Notes: a model not told the origin generated them from the sequence alone. Positions 9,541 to 22,330 are shown, counted from the stretch's first letter. The stretch is DNA of 64,000 nt from Ryuthela nishihirai (GCA_038380435.1 JAWZYU010000004.1:23968001-24032000), one strand, 5' to 3'. Made by a program: numbers and translations.

Positions 9541-10974
9541 TGTTCATAACTGTGTCCACTAATCTACAGTTATGCATATGGGCAAGATGGACAAACCAAT
9601 GCAGTCTTTCTCTCTATATGCTGCTCAAAGGAGGTTGCCAATTCCGTTGCCTAACCTCATCATTACTTACAAAGTTGAACCGTCTAACGCCTAAAATACT
9701 GAATAAGCATCTAGAATCATTGGTATCAATTTTTTTGCTATATCTTTTATTATGTTTAGAAAGGCTCCAAGTGTCACAACATGGCTAACTCTAGAAAGAT
9801 CCCTACTATTACACAGTCTAATTTTAGTCTTTAGATGTACACTCCTATTTAACCACGCTCTTCACTGATCTGCTTAAAAGTCTGGCAGTAATCCCTATTC
9901 GTCAGTTAATTTCATGCTGCACGTCACTGGTATCTGTTAGATAGCTCCTAAGGTAAACTGTGACACCTGCTCAACAGCATAAGCATTCAGCTACACTGAA
10001 CCACAGCCTGTGTGATCAATTTTCCACTTCAGTTTCCTCTCTGTTTATTACCAAACTTCCTTTACTACCAGTCACATCAACAGCTATAATGAAAGAGTTC
10101 ATCTCATCAACGCTATTTGCCAAAATGACTATTTCAAAAATTTTCAAATCTCTAGAACATTTAAGCCTGAAATCTTTCCTCTGGAGTGAATTTAGATAAC
10201 ATAATGAATAACCAAACTAAAGAGGAAACAAGACAAAATGCACCCTTTTCCAACACCAGAAGCAATGTTAAACCAATTGCTACAAGCTTTACCAATTCTT
10301 ACACATGACTCAGTGCCATTATAGAGAGCTTTCATTAGGTTATATAACTTGTCAGGTATGCCATACAATCTCCGATTAACCACAAGTTATGATGATAAAC
10401 CACAAATTATGACAATCAACGGTGAAAAGCCTTTTTAAAACCCATAAAGCTACTAACCATAGATTTTTAAACATTTCTCAAGAATCTGACTATGTGAAAA
10501 AAACTGATTTACATATACTCTGCCATTTCTGAATCCACGCTGCTCATCATGTACTGTCAACCAGATTCTTAATTCTACTAAGCACAAAAATGCAAAGAAA
10601 TTTACCTGGAACAGAAAGTAGACTGATACTCCTATATTATCACATGAACTGCAATCACCTTTTTAAAAAAATAGGGATAACAATAGTTCTGGTAAAATCA
10701 TTACGAAAAATGCTTTTATCATAAAAGATGTTCCAAATTTCAGTCATCCGTGTGGTAACCAAAACGTTCTCAGCTCTGAGCATTTCAGTAGTAATTTCAC
10801 TTACTCCTGGGGATTTATGTAATTTAAATTTAGAAAGAGCCAAAATAACTTCAGATTGTGTTATAGGGGCAATATTTAAGCCAGTAATGCATCTATCATC
10901 ATTACAAACAATGGGTGTACAACTAACCACATTGTTTAGAACATCTCTGAAATGCTCAGCCCGCTGACAGAATC

Positions 10975-11100
10975 TTCATTTTCAGCAGCCTTTCTGCTGA
11001 GGTCCTGCCATCCTCTCAGATCTTCTACTCTGGCATATAAACTGATAGGTTCCTGTCAGACCTCTGTGGCAAGCAGCTGCTTGAGGGGGTATTTTTTTTT
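10975..11100 (+). mobile_element. SINE-B, 3' part, inserted in LINE-1f
   Basis: CTGCTGAGGTCCTGCCATCC through TGGCATATAAACTGATAGG to AGCAGCTGCTTGAGGGGG and a T-rich tail matches the 3' two-thirds of SINE-B elsewhere (20497, 55315). The tRNA head is missing, as expected from 5' truncation. Confidence 0.8.
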
Positions 11101-12466
11101 ACATGGTTTATCCTTGAAATCCAGTATAGCTGTCCGTTTTTTCCCACACAGAGCATTAACTGTCTGGTACAACTCTCTGCTGTTATTCTGTGTAAACTGA
11201 TTCCTCAGTTTTGTGTCCGAAGCCATCAACTCGAAGATTCTTAGCAGCTGCTAACTTTTCCTTTCCTTTAGACGTTTATTAAGCTCTTTGTAAGTCTTAC
11301 TGTTAGGACTAGTAGGGCATTGATTAAGGATCTTCTTGAAATTCTTTGTCTCCAAAATAAACTCTATAGCCTTATCACTCAAATACCTCCTCTGCATTTT
11401 TCTACTCAAAAGAGTACCGATAATTTCAAGAAAAGCCTGTTTAAAAGAGTCCCATTCTACCTCAACTTCGGTCGTAAGCAAACCATAACTGTCATAATTC
11501 TCAGTAATCTACCATGGTAAAATTTATGTATAACTGGGTCTTTCAGACTTCAGTGTTAAAGGTAACTTTTTTTAACCTTATTAGTACAACACTTTTTAAG
11601 TTTAAGTCGGAAGACCCTTTTAACAAGGCAGTGAGCAGGTCTAATTTCAGCTCCCCTGTATTACCTGGAATTCCTAACAGTACTAGCCGATTAGCTATTA
11701 ATTAATATATACTACATCATATTTTTATGCAGCCCATCTGGTAAAACCAATGTGTACTTATGTTTGTCTCAGTGTTTGTAATACGTGTTAGTTATTCTCA
11801 AACCATTAATTTTGTTTACCTGAAGGAGACTTTGCCCATTGTCACTGCAGCTACAAACACCAAAGGGACCTTTCAACCCTCCCAAAGGTCAGAGTAAGTG
11901 CCAACTTTAACATTGCAGTTACCTAGGACAAGAAAAGTATAGCTGTCCGTTTTTTCTTAGCAGCTGCTAAAAGTCTGCAAGGTAATATCTCCATTGTTGA
12001 CAGAATTCAAAATATTCTGAAGTTTTCCTTAAAAACTACCTTTCTCATCACTATTGACATCCTCAGTGGGAGCATAATAACAGATAATATTGAAGTCTTT
12101 AATGCTTGTCTGAAATTTAGCTGTAAGAAACCTTTCATTGGACCCATATCCAAAAAGAGCATCACTTGCGTGTCTGCTGAGAAGCAGACCAACGCCTTGG
12201 AGATGCTTATTATCTTCCCACCCTGAAAGGAGAAATTTCAGATTATTTTTAAGAATCTGACCTTTATCTGTCCATCTGGACTCTTACAAGTCAAGAATAT
12301 CAACATTATAACGGTGGAATTCTTATGTGAACAGATAAAGACAATAATCTCAGTGCAGAGTCCTCACATTCCAACTTCTTATGGAGAGAAAATGGTTATT
12401 GGGATGTATTAAAAATCTATGTTTATTGAGGAAGTAAATGCCGTTGATATCAAACAGCCCCCTAAT

Positions 12467-14167
12467 CAGGGGCGTAGCGAATAAGTATGGTTAGAGGGGT
12501 AGAAATCTCCTGCATTTTGCGAACTATCCGTAATTTGGCAATTAGCTTCCAATTTTTGTCCACTAGCCATAATTTCACAGATATAATTGCAATATTTACC
12601 ATCTCGTCTGAATTGTAGCATGTCACTGTGAATTTTCCCTTCATTTGGCCAACTCTGCTTAATTTCACGAAACTAATCCCAATCTTTACATCTCTTCTAA
12701 ATTTGCAAAATAACTTCAAACTTTCAAACTCCCCAAGATTTTGCCAAGTTTTCTCGATTTTGTCAACTCTTCTTAATTTCACAAACTCAATCCCAATTAT
12801 CACAACTCACCAGCATTTTCCAAGTGGATTCGAATTTTGCCAACTGCCGTACATATTGTTAAGTTTCCTCGATTTGTCCAACACTCCTTAATTTCACAAA
12901 ACAAATTCAAATTTTCACAAATCGTCTATATTTCACTAAGTGGATTCGAATTTTGCCAACTACCCTAGATTTTGCCAACTCGCCATAATTTTACAGAAAA
13001 AATCGCAATTTTTATAACTTCTCTGAATTTGACAAGTCACTTCGAATTTTATCAACTCTCCTTAATTGCACAAGAAAGGCACAATTTTCACAACTCCCCT
13101 GTATTTTATCAAGTGGCTTCGAATTTTGCGAACTTCCCTAGATTTTGTCAAGAGTTCTTGGTTTTTCCAACTCTCCTTACTTTCACAAAACCAATCCCAA
13201 TTTTTACAACTTACCTGTACTTTACCAAGTGGTTTCCAATTTTGCCAACTTCCCTAGATTGTGCCAATTTGCCTTGATTTTTCCCCCACTCCTTATTTTC
13301 GGAAAAACAATCCCAATTTTTAAATCTCTCCAAAATTTTGCAAAGTTTTTTCGATTCTGTGAACACCCCTTAATTTCACAAAAACAATACCAATTTTTAC
13401 AACTCGCCAGTATTTTACTAAGTGGATTCGAATTTTGCCAACTGCCCTAGATTTTGCTAAGTTTCCTCGATTGTGCCATCTCGCTCCAATTTTATAGAAA
13501 AAAATTCCAATTTTACATCACACCTGATTCTTGCAAAGTCACTCTGAATTTTGCCAATTCCCCAAAATTTGCCAACTCTCCTAGATATTGCAAAGTTGCC
13601 TCGATTTTGCCAACACGCCATAATTTTACAGAAAAAAGATTGCAATATTTACATCTCATCTGAATTTTCTCAACTCTCCACGATTTTGCGAAGTCACTCC
13701 GAATTTTACCAACTACCCCTAGTTTTTCCAACTCCCTAGGTTTTGTCAACTCTCCTAGATTTTGCCAACTCGCCATAATTTTACAGAAAAAAATCCTAAT
13801 TTTCACATCTCACCTTAATTTTTGCCAACTCCCCAAGATTTTGCCAAGTCATTCCGAATTTCGCCAACTCCCCACGATTTTGCCAAGTCACTCCGAATTT
13901 TGCCAACTCCCTAAGATTTTGCCAACTCACCTGTATTGTACTAAGTGGCTTCGAATTTTGCCAACTGCTCTAAATTTTGCCGTCTCTCTATTTTCCAAAC
14001 TGCCTTAGATTTGTCAAGTTGCCTCGATTTTGACAACTCCGCTTAATTTTCCAAAAAAAAAAAAATTACAAATTTTCACAACTCACCTAGATTTTACAAA
14101 GTCGCTTCGAATTTTGCCAACTGCGAGTTACTTTGGGGGGAGCCTCCCCCCCATGGCTACGCCCCTA
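12467..14167. mobile_element. Non-autonomous hAT element packed with tandem repeats
   Basis: A 1701-bp insertion in the LINE-1f copy. The left end is CAGGGGCGTAGCG and the right end, read inward, is TAGGGGCGTAGCC; the flanks are CCCCTAAT (12459-12466) and CCCCTAGT (14168-14175), a 7/8 match to an 8-bp duplication. CAGGGGCGTAGC ends are typical for hAT. Joining the flanks restores the LINE sequence as seen at 26455-26480 and 54430-54470. No transposase is present; the interior is a degenerate repeat array. Confidence 0.85.
12500..14120. repeat. Degenerate tandem array of ~30-40 bp units
   Basis: The words ATTTTGCCAACTC, GATTTTGCCAAGT, CGAATTTTGCC and CATAATTTTACAGAAAAAA recur dozens of times in varying order across 1.6 kb. 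Units alternate between a GATTTTGCCAA and a CGAATTTTGCCAAC type. Several long apparent reading frames here (for example rich in FCQ and NFTK) are by-products of the repeat periodicity and are not genes. Confidence 0.85.
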
Positions 14168-14918
14168 CCCCTAGTCGCAGGCATGAGGAAAAGACATGTT
14201 TCTCCACTACTAAAGGCTGAAGACATCTATACTGAAAAACTTCCTCCAATGTAGAATTTGACGATGCCAACAGCAGCAAGAGTTCAGATGCCTGTGATTA
14301 CCTCTACTCAGGATTATCCACCATCTGATAAAACATATCTTGTGAATGTATTCACTTGGGTCTGCCAATCCACAAACAAACAGAAAACACAGGTAAGATT
14401 TTCCCTCAACAGAATCCCGCCAGTGCAGCAAGTTAAGGATCCATAATCAAGCTCAGAACCATTGTTCCATTCCAGTTGGTGTATATGGTCAACACCAAGA
14501 ACTTGTGTGGTTGAGCACTCCTCGGCAGGGTAGGAAAAAAGAAAAATAGCCATAGTAGTCCAGATCACTAGGCCAGATTGATCTGGCAACCCTTCCTTCT
14601 GCTTCCTTCCACAAGTGGTACTCTGAAACACGGAGGGGTACTAACACTCTGCATTACGAGAAGGCAGCATCGGACTTTAGGTGCTAGGCCTAGCCGGTTC
14701 TATATATCATCACAGGGAATTGGTGCATAGCTCTCCTTCCAGTGACTACCTAGCTACCATTAAGAGACCAAGATTTACAGATCAGTGATACAGGGAGTTA
14801 ATTCAGATATACTAAAAATGTGCTTCAAGTGAACAGATGCAATCATTATAAGGAAGCACAATGCTAAATATCGACACTAGAAAAGTGATTTAATCTAGAT
14901 AGTAGAGTGGCAGTCGGA

Positions 14919-15307
14919 TTTGGGTTTGGTTGTTTTACCTCTGAGCGGCACTTTTTTGCACACCATGGGCTAAATGGCCAGGTCACAAGGGCCCCGAAGG
15001 CTCAGAGAAGGCTGGGGGAGGGGACCCACTGGAACAGCTGTTGGGAGACAGATGGTAGCCTCCCGTCAAGGCCACCCATCGTGTTCTTTAACGTGCACAA
15101 GGTATGGCTCTCCCGCACACGGGGCCACGGCTTAACGTCCCATCTGACGGACGGCGGCCTTTCCAAGCCCATCGGTGTCCCCTACTGACTGTGGGCAGGG
15201 CGGGGAATTTTGCGGAGTTAAATCTCAACGCTGACCCAGCTGGGACTCGAACCTGGGAACTACAGATTACGAGCCTGGCACGCTACCAACTGAGCCACCC
15301 CCGCCCA
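14919..15307 (-). mobile_element. SINE-C, full length, with target duplication
   Basis: Flanked by TGGCAGTCGGA at 14908-14918 and 15308-15318. The minus strand shows the tRNA-like head (GGTTCGAGTCCCAGCTGGG) and the SINE-C core (GCACGTTAAAGAACACGATG), with the AACCAAACCC end at the left. It is very similar to the 8059 copy, so it is fairly young. Confidence 0.92.
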
Positions 15308-15540
15308 TGGCAGTCGGACAACAGTAGAATATCCTGTTACTAAACAGATCCCATAATAAAATTTTAGAAAATTACAACTGAGAGAACAGAAAATAGTTCA
15401 CTGAAGTAATTTTAATGGTATGTAAAAGCCCCTGCCATTGCAGTGTCTGCCACTGACTTCTATGACCGATTCCTTCCTACTAGCTCCATTGCTGGCAATA
15501 CACTCTTTCCTAACCTTCCACCCTGAAGGAACAGTGATCT

Positions 15541-16351
15541 TATGATCAATGTCACTGTCCCTTTTCTAGGTCGTAAAAACGTCTCTGATCCGGTGGCCAT
15601 CAGGCTTCTCTCCACATACTATGTCACAGCACAATACGAGAGATGTACTGAGGTCTACACTGACGGATATTTGATCGGGAGAGATGGTGTGCTCTCTCGC
15701 CTTTGCCATCATCTTTGCCATCACCATCATCAGAGGCTTCAGTGTCCCGCATCACAATTCCTTCACCTGTGCTCAGCTTCACACTATCCTTGAGGCTGTA
15801 ACTTTCATCCACAGCCTCAGGAGGGGCAACTTTGTCATCCTCTGTGACTTGAAGGCAGTCTTGCATGCCCTCCAGAAGAGAGACAGCAAGAGCTGCAACC
15901 CCTTCCTATTCAGAAAATCATGAAGACATGCTCCAAGGTCACTTCCGCTGGTATCACGATCCATTTCCAGTTAATCCCTTCCCACATAGGGATACCTGGC
16001 AATGAGCTTGCTGATCTGACCACAAAAGGAGCCCTTGAGAGTCAGAGGTATGCAAGAGGTTGCAGGAGGTATGTAACTTGTTACCCTCTCTCTCTCTCAG
16101 CGACTGCAAGAGTTTTGTCTGAGAACTGATGAGCCAATGTCATCTTGCCGAATGGCAGAGGGACTCCAGTTGTTCCTCTTTCGGGTACTTGGTAGACCCT
16201 TCTCTAACTACTCCTAATCTCGGAGACTTTCGCAGATCTGAGGAGACCCTCCTGCATCGTCTCGAGTTGGTGTCTACCGAGAGTGTGAAACGTAGAATTG
16301 CTGTATTCACATACAGCAACTTTATGCATCACACTCTGGGTAGAGCATATA
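15541..16351 (+). pseudogene. RNase H part of an I/Jockey-type LINE, first half
   Basis: Broken frames encode an RNase H domain: VYTDGYLIGRDG (first catalytic Asp), a FTCAQLHTILEAVTFIH segment (Glu), ILCDLKAVLHAL (Asp), and IPSHIGIPGNELADLTTKGA near 15970-16030 (HxGxxGNExAD motif). This is the RNase H that follows the reverse transcriptase in I, Jockey-related and similar LINEs, and it is not part of LINE-1f. At least three frame changes make it non-functional. It is interrupted at 16352 by a hAT element and resumes at 19964. Confidence 0.75.
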
Positions 16352-16359
16352 GTCCTAAC

Positions 16360-19300
16360 CAGGGCCGCCGACAGGGGGGGGGGGGGGGCACGGGGGACTA
16401 GTGCATAGGGGCCCGTCAGCAATAAGGGCCCGTTAGATTAAGTGACTCTTTACTTTTTCTTACAAAAAATTATTCTTAGTTAGGCTATATATCGATCCTA
16501 TAAAATTCCATAAGAACATTATTTGTTATAATATGCTTTTGAAAAGAAACTCTAGTTGGATTATGACATATTATCTCATTAATAGTAGTTGAACGAACCA
16601 TTTCTTAACATCTCTTTTGTCTGCATTAACTTACAGCATTTGCTTCTATTTTCCCTGTTAACCACCCCACCCCTGCAGCAGTAGCAACAGTTGGACTCTC
16701 CCAAACCCAACCCGTGCGATCAGGTATATTACATTGTTCATGTTTGGAGTTCCAGTAACATCGTCTGTGGTCTGTGTGTCAGTGTTACAAATTATAACAG
16801 TTTAAAAGTCTCTTGTCAGCACATTTGTTTCACCATTTCATTGTCATTTGTTTCGTAAAATGATATATTCATTGGTGCTATAGTCTAACTGAACAATGGA
16901 CAAGTATAAGCTTAAGTCAGGAGTCGAGAAGCGCAAGGAGAGAAATAAAAAATTGGAAGTTATTAAGAAAGGGAGTAGAACTTTTTTTGAAGTCGGTGTA
17001 AAAGTGAATGTGGACAGTGAAGGTGCAAAAAATGAACTAATCCCAATCTCAAGCTCGTCTGTTCCCGCTCTCAAAAATAAAGAAATTTCAAGTTCAGAGG
17101 GGAATGATGATGGTTCTGGTTTTTTAAAAAAAATTATGACGACAGCAGTATTGAAACGAAACAACCAAACAGCAGTGAAAATGATGTGCATTCTATAAAC
17201 TATGAAAGTGAAGCGAACTTACCCGCTCCAGTTCCGAACTCTGAGTCATGGCAAGTATCGTGTGATTTTGGAAAATTAAAAAGTGGCAGCCCAAGTGTAA
17301 GTGTAATTGAAGGTATAGTTCGAAAAGGTCCTCCTTCTATGCCTAATAACCTTCCAAGTGATGGAACAAGAGCCTTTCCGAAAACAGTTTTATTTTCAAA
17401 ACTCAAGAATGGAGAATGTGTTCCTAGAGACTGGTTAGTGTGGAGTGAAACAATCAGTCGTTATACTGTTTTCCTTGCAGATTATTTGGTCGCAACCCTG
17501 AATCCCACAAATCCGTTTTAATTAGTGATGAAGGCTGTAAAAAAGATTATTCTTGGCGTAAACTATATAACAAATTGTCAGTTCATGAAATGAGTGCTAA
17601 TCACAAAAAATGCTATATTGAATGGAGAGGATTGGAAAGACATCGTCATGGAACTGATATTTATTCTCAAATGAACTCTGAAATTGCCTCTAAAGTGAAA
17701 TATTGGAGGGATTTATTTCACAGGATTCTGTCTGTTACATTATTTCTTGGTGAGAGGGGTTTCGCATTTAGAGGTTCTTCCAGCAAAATAGGGTCATCGG
17801 ATAATGGTAACTTCCTCGGGATTATTGAGTTGCTCGCTCAATATGATCCGCTGTTGAGAGAACATGTGACTAAAGTTCAAGAGTCACAGCAAGAAGGGAA
17901 GAGACTTCAAGCTCACTACCTTTCAGTGGATTCTCAAAACGAGTTCATTAAAGCTTGCAGCAACAAGGTTCTTCAAGCTGTACTCTTAGAAAGAGAAAAA
18001 TCAAAGTATTTTTCAATACTAGCTGATGCTACTCCAGATACATCTCATAATGAGCAAATGACATTAATTTTAAGATACGTTCTAGACCGTGATTCTTCAT
18101 TTAAAGTAATGGAGAGGTTCATAAATTTTGTAAAGTGAATAAGAAAACTGGACAAGAAATTGCAAATGTACTCACAGAAGCATTAGAGAAGCATAAGATC
18201 CCTTTAAAAGATTGCAGGGGGCAAGGATATGACAATGGAGCAAATATGGCTGGTGCATACAATGGCGCGCAAGCCATTATAAGTGCGCTAAATCCATTTG
18301 CCATATTTTCTAACTGTAGTGCACATAGTCTAAATTTGTGTGGGGTGAATGCTGCGAAGATGCTATTACGTTTTTTGGTATGTTTCAAAAAGTGTATAAC
18401 TTCTTTTTAAAGAGCCCTCAGAGATGGGAGATACTAGAGAATACAATAGGTTGTTCCTTGCATAGCCTATCAAAAACAAGATGGTCTGCTCGTGTTGACA
18501 GTGTTAAACCATTTTCCAAACACCTATCACCCACCAAACATGCATTAAATCAATGCAAAAATTTTAATCTCTCAGCTTAGTGTAAAACGGAATTGATGGG
18601 AATAAAACGATACCTTGAATCATTTAAGTGCACTTTGATGGCAACAATCTGGTTCAAAATTCTCTCGGCAATTGATATTCGCAACAAGGTTCTACAAGCT
18701 CGTGATGCAACTCTTGATGTAGAGATTGATAATATTCGCGATCTGCTCCAGGAACTGAAACAACTCCGTGATAAATGGGAGAACTTATTAAATGAAGCAA
18801 AAGTAGTGGCCACCTCATTAGTAAGTGATCTTCCTGTAGAGACAGAACTTCCGAAGACGAGAGTGAAAAGAAGGAAAACTTTCTTGGACGAAATAAATGA
18901 AGATGTTCCAGAATTTCGAGGGAATGAGGGGGAAACAAATGAAGAATTGGAGTTCAGAGTAAATGTGTTTTATAGGGTAATTGATTCTGTTGTTTGTGGA
19001 CTTACTAATCGTTTCACTTTGGCGGAAAAGTTAAATGATAGATTTAAGTACTTATGGCTATATCCAGACATTGAAGAACGTGACATTGAAAATATGGGTG
19101 TTACTTTGCATGAACAATATTATGAAGACATTAATAGAGAGAGATCAGTGATGAGCTGAAATATCTAAAATCAATTCATTCTTCTAATTTAGGGACAGGT
19201 CCATTGAAACCACTGGAGCTCTTAAACCGTCTGAGAGAATTGAAACTGGACAGTTTATTTCCAAATATTTGTATAGTCATTAGAATATTCTGTACAATTC

Positions 19301-19955
19301 CTGTGACAGTTGCTGATGCTGAAAGATCCTCAGCAAAATGAAGGAAATAAAAAATGTATTCAGATCAACAATGTGTCAAGAAAGACTGAGTAACCTTGGT
19401 TTGCTTAGTCTGGAGAGCGATCTTGCTAGGTCTTTAAATTATGATGACATAATTGACGATTTTGCATCAACGAAGTCAAGGAGAGTTGTTTGTTGACATT
19501 GATCTACTGTATAAGTTAGAAGTTGCAACTCTTTGGGAATAATGTGTTATATTATATTTAGTGTTGAATCTGCTATTATGCTAATGTGCAGTTTAACAAA
19601 TACTGTTGCCTATTTTTCAGTACTGACAATTAAAAATGAAGACTCGCAGAATTGCATAGTTTTTCTCCATGATATGTTATGTAGCCTATATTAAATTTAC
19701 TCAAAAATCTTAAATCTTGCTGTGAGCTTTGCAAAATATGTTCCCTAAAATAAATGCTAAAAAGTTTTATGTGACACAAACTGTGTAGGCCTATGTTTTT
19801 GCATGCCTGACTGCGCAACAGGTTTTTTTTCCTCTGAATATCATCATTGTGTCCAGAATAATTGCTATTAATGATTTGTAAAGATAAAAAGTTTTGAAGG
19901 GGGCGCCCCGAGCATAATATTACATAGGGGCCCATAAATTCTCTCGGCCGCCCTT
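16360..19955 (+). mobile_element. hAT transposon (ZMYM/TTF type), complete ends, decayed
   Basis: A 3596-bp element with an exact 8-bp target duplication GTCCTAAC at 16352-16359 and 19956-19963. The left end is CAGGGCCGCCGACA and the right end, read inward, is AAGGGCGGCCGAGA. Short GGGGCCC-bearing subterminal blocks occur at both ends (about 16408 and 19927). It carries a plus-strand transposase pseudogene. The host sequence is the tail of an RNase H LINE. Confidence 0.92.
16896..19496 (+). pseudogene. ZMYM1/TTF-finger-like hAT transposase, inactivated
   Basis: The N-terminus (MDKYKLKSGVEKRKERNKK) is basic. A TTF-type finger region follows at 17330-17510 (FPKTVLFSKLKNGE, DWLVWSE). Next comes the DUF4371-like segment (17575-18120) with NGNFLGIIELLAQYD and ADATPDTSHNEQMTLI. 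The core continues with GQGYDNGANMAGAYNGAQ and NCSAHSLNLCGVNAAK (18220-18360), and a C-terminal hAT dimerisation part (PVTVADAERS near 19300) closes it. The frame changes near 17190, 17520, 18130, 18400 and 18590 and again after 19159, so the protein is lost. Domain order matches the ZMYM1-like group of hAT transposases. Confidence 0.88.
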
Positions 19956-19963
19956 GTCCTAAC

Positions 19964-20340
19964 TGTGCCACATGCAGCACACCTAAGATTGTATCTCACG
20001 GACTGTTCCACTGCTCTCACTACAATGCTGAAAGAGAAGCTTTGTTCCGGGAGCTTTATGCTATCAGAACACTGACTATTTCATCACCTCCCTTCTTGGT
20101 AACCACCGGAACATTAAGCTACAGCGAACACGCTTGCGGCTGGTCACTGATTTCTTTTAGAACATTGACCTCTTCTGCAATGTCTAATGTCTCCTTTACT
20201 TTAATGAGATTAGTATTGTTAATAATTTCGAGAGATAGCTGAGAAGTAGTTTCTTCTGCCTCTGCTATCTCGCCCGACTGTTGTGACTGATGTAGGAAGC
20301 CCCCCATTGGAGGCTAATTTCACCATGAACTTACACCTTG
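19964..20340 (+). pseudogene. RNase H LINE, end of ORF and 3' tail
   Basis: Resumes the element split at 16351. Translation gives CATCSTPKIVSHGLFHC, the CxxC...H...C zinc-knuckle-like block that follows RNase H in Jockey/I-type LINEs, then YNAEREALFRELYAI. After about 20150 coding similarity fades. Confidence 0.65.
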
Positions 20341-20496
20341 AACCTTGAATCTGAATTCATCATCTTCATCAATACACATCAAACTTTGAATATTCCTGCT
20401 AAGAATTAAAACAATGCAGACTCATTCAGGCATAATTTTTGTGGATCCTTACGGATATATATATATAATTGTTTCTTTTTAATTATTTTTCATTTT

Positions 20497-20700
20497 ATAT
20501 TCAAAATCTGAATTCTTCTCCCACTGATCTAAGGGACCTGGGTTCGAGTCCCGGGTAAGGCATGGATGTGTGTGTTGTTTTTCTGATGAGGTCCTGCCAT
20601 CCTCACAGACCTTCTACTATGGCATATAAACTGACAGGCTCCTGTCAGACCTCTGTGGCAAGCAGCTGCTTGAGGGGGTATTTATTTTTTTATTTATTAC
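20497..20700 (+). mobile_element. SINE-B copy with tRNA-like head
   Basis: The head shows a B box GGTTCGAGTCC; the body has AGGTCCTGCCATCCTCACAG, TATGGCATATAAACTGACAGG and AGCAGCTGCTTGAGGGGG with a T-rich 3' end. The 5' head is partly eroded. Confidence 0.8.
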
Positions 20701-20879
20701 GTATTCTTTACCTGAATGGCCGGAAACATCGGAATAACAAGCTGAGAGCATTTCAAAATATTAAGTGTTTGTATCAGGATTATAAGGAAAAATATAGCTG
20801 ATATTTCAAAGAAAGTTATATCAATAAAATATAGGGAAACAAAAAAATTTGGTGTTAAAATCTCTCACTTTTTTGTTAC

Positions 20880-21745
20880 TTAGGGAAAGATTTTGGCCTT
20901 AAATGGGCTGGAGATACGAAAATTTCTGATTTAGATTATGCTGATGATTTAGCCCTTTTGGCAAATGATGTTGATGAGATGAACTCTTTCATTCGAGCTG
21001 TTCATGAGACTGGTAGTAGAGTAGGTTTGGTTATAAACAGAGAGAAAACTAAAGTGATGAAAATTGGTCAGGCAGGTTGTGATTCAGTTAATCTGAATGG
21101 TTGCAGTCTTGAGCAGGTGTCACAGTTTAATTATCTTGGGAGCTATGTAACTGATACTGGTGATGTGCGGCATGAGATTAACAGACGAATAGGTATTGCT
21201 GCCAGGACTTTTAAGAATCTATGGAGATTGTGGAGAAATAGACGTATACACCAAAAGACTAAAATTAGACTGTATAATAGTTTGGTTCTTTCTAGGGTTA
21301 GTTATGGTAGTGAAATTTGGACGCTGTGTAAACATGATAACAGGAAACTAGATGCTTTTGATTCTAGATGCTTATGTAGTATCTTGGGTATTAGGTGGTT
21401 TAACTTTGTAACTAATGATGAGGTTAGGCAAAGGAGTCTGCAACCTCCTTTAAGCAGCATATTGTGCAGAGAGAGAGACTCCGCTGGTTTGACCATGTTG
21501 CCCGTATGGATAATTATAGATTGGCGAATAGGGTATTGAACAGTGTGCCTAGAGGCCTCAGAAGGAGGTGGAGGCCTAGGATGCGGTGGGCAGACAATGT
21601 CAAACAGGACCTTGTTAGAATTGGTGTGCAGTGGCCGGATGCAGCAGATGTAGCTCAGGACAGATATGCTTGGAGAATTAAACTGTGTGGTCTGGTTGGA
21701 CCTCCGTAGCCCATGGCTGCTTGATGATGATGATGATGATTCAGT
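20880..21745 (+). mobile_element. LINE-1f, 5'-truncated 3' part
   Basis: Starts in the middle of the reverse transcriptase (LDYADDLALLANDVDEMNSF, the YxDD motif) and continues through QVSQFNYLGSYVTD and SYGSEIWTLCKHDN to RWFDHVARMDNYRLANRV and the end of the ORF. A 193-codon frame (20958-21539) is still open, and the next part continues in another frame (21464-21709), so one frameshift separates them. The copy ends in a GAT-repeat tail at 21724-21740. Truncation at the 5' side is normal for target-primed reverse transcription. Confidence 0.9.
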
Positions 21746-22330
21746 AACACTTTCTTGTTTTTGCGTAAGCTGTTTGTTGTAATAATCTTCCATTAAAGGA
21801 AAAGCTGGGTTTTTTTTGGTTAATTTCTACAAAAATCGTCAACCTTAAGGATTTTTTTTTTCAGTTTGAATTGGCTTTTTTTTAACTTCTGTTTAGTTCA
21901 ACATTACTCCAAAATCTTGTACTTTAGAAAACATAGAACAAAATGACTTATATTTATGGCCTTACGCCGCTATCGAAAGGGCTAACTTTACTAAAGTCGT
22001 AAGTCACGTGATGCTCACTGAAGTATACGTGTATAACTTTTTGACTTTAATATTAATAGGAGAAATGTAATTTTCATAGATTAATCAAAGAATTAAGTAC
22101 GACGTATTGTTTTGTTGACGTAAGTATAAAATTAGTTATAGTTCGCACGGAATGTTTACATATTCAATAGTTCGTGAAATCGTAAGCGGTTGTTTATCAG
22201 TGATGTCAGAGAACAGTGAGGAGCAGCTGTTCTGCTCAGCTAAAGGAATTTGAACAGGGCAGTTTTATCGCTATTTTAGGGTATAGCAATTAGGATTATG
22301 ACTAGACCATAACATAGTTTGGCTTCTATA
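21746..22330. other. Unannotated spacer
   Basis: No supported gene. A very short frame near 22203 (MSENSEEQLFCSAKGI) has no donor site nearby and is not called. Confidence 0.45.

Larger units (their letters stand above)
9541..14778 (-). mobile_element. Long minus-strand LINE-1f copy, decayed and twice interrupted
   Basis: On the minus strand the order is a 5' region from about 14778, the endonuclease (12380-11500), a linker, the reverse transcriptase (10930-10190) and the C-terminal region (9800-9541). Recognisable peptide traces include SPGVSEITTEMLRAENV in the linker/RT part (10655-10930) and GVGKGCILSCFLFSLVI for the RT (10192-10383). Frames are broken many times. A SINE-B sits at about 10975-11100 and a hAT-ended element at 12467-14167; both are younger. 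The 3' end is eroded, and no GAT-rich tail is visible. Confidence 0.85.

Noticed and set aside
12628..13806. Several overlapping frames of 60-113 codons on both strands
   Set aside because: Produced by the tandem repeat array; they have low-complexity repeats on both strands and no family resemblance.
22203..22255. Possible first exon (MSENSEEQLFCSAKGI)
   Set aside because: Stop after 16 codons with no GT donor in a sensible place.
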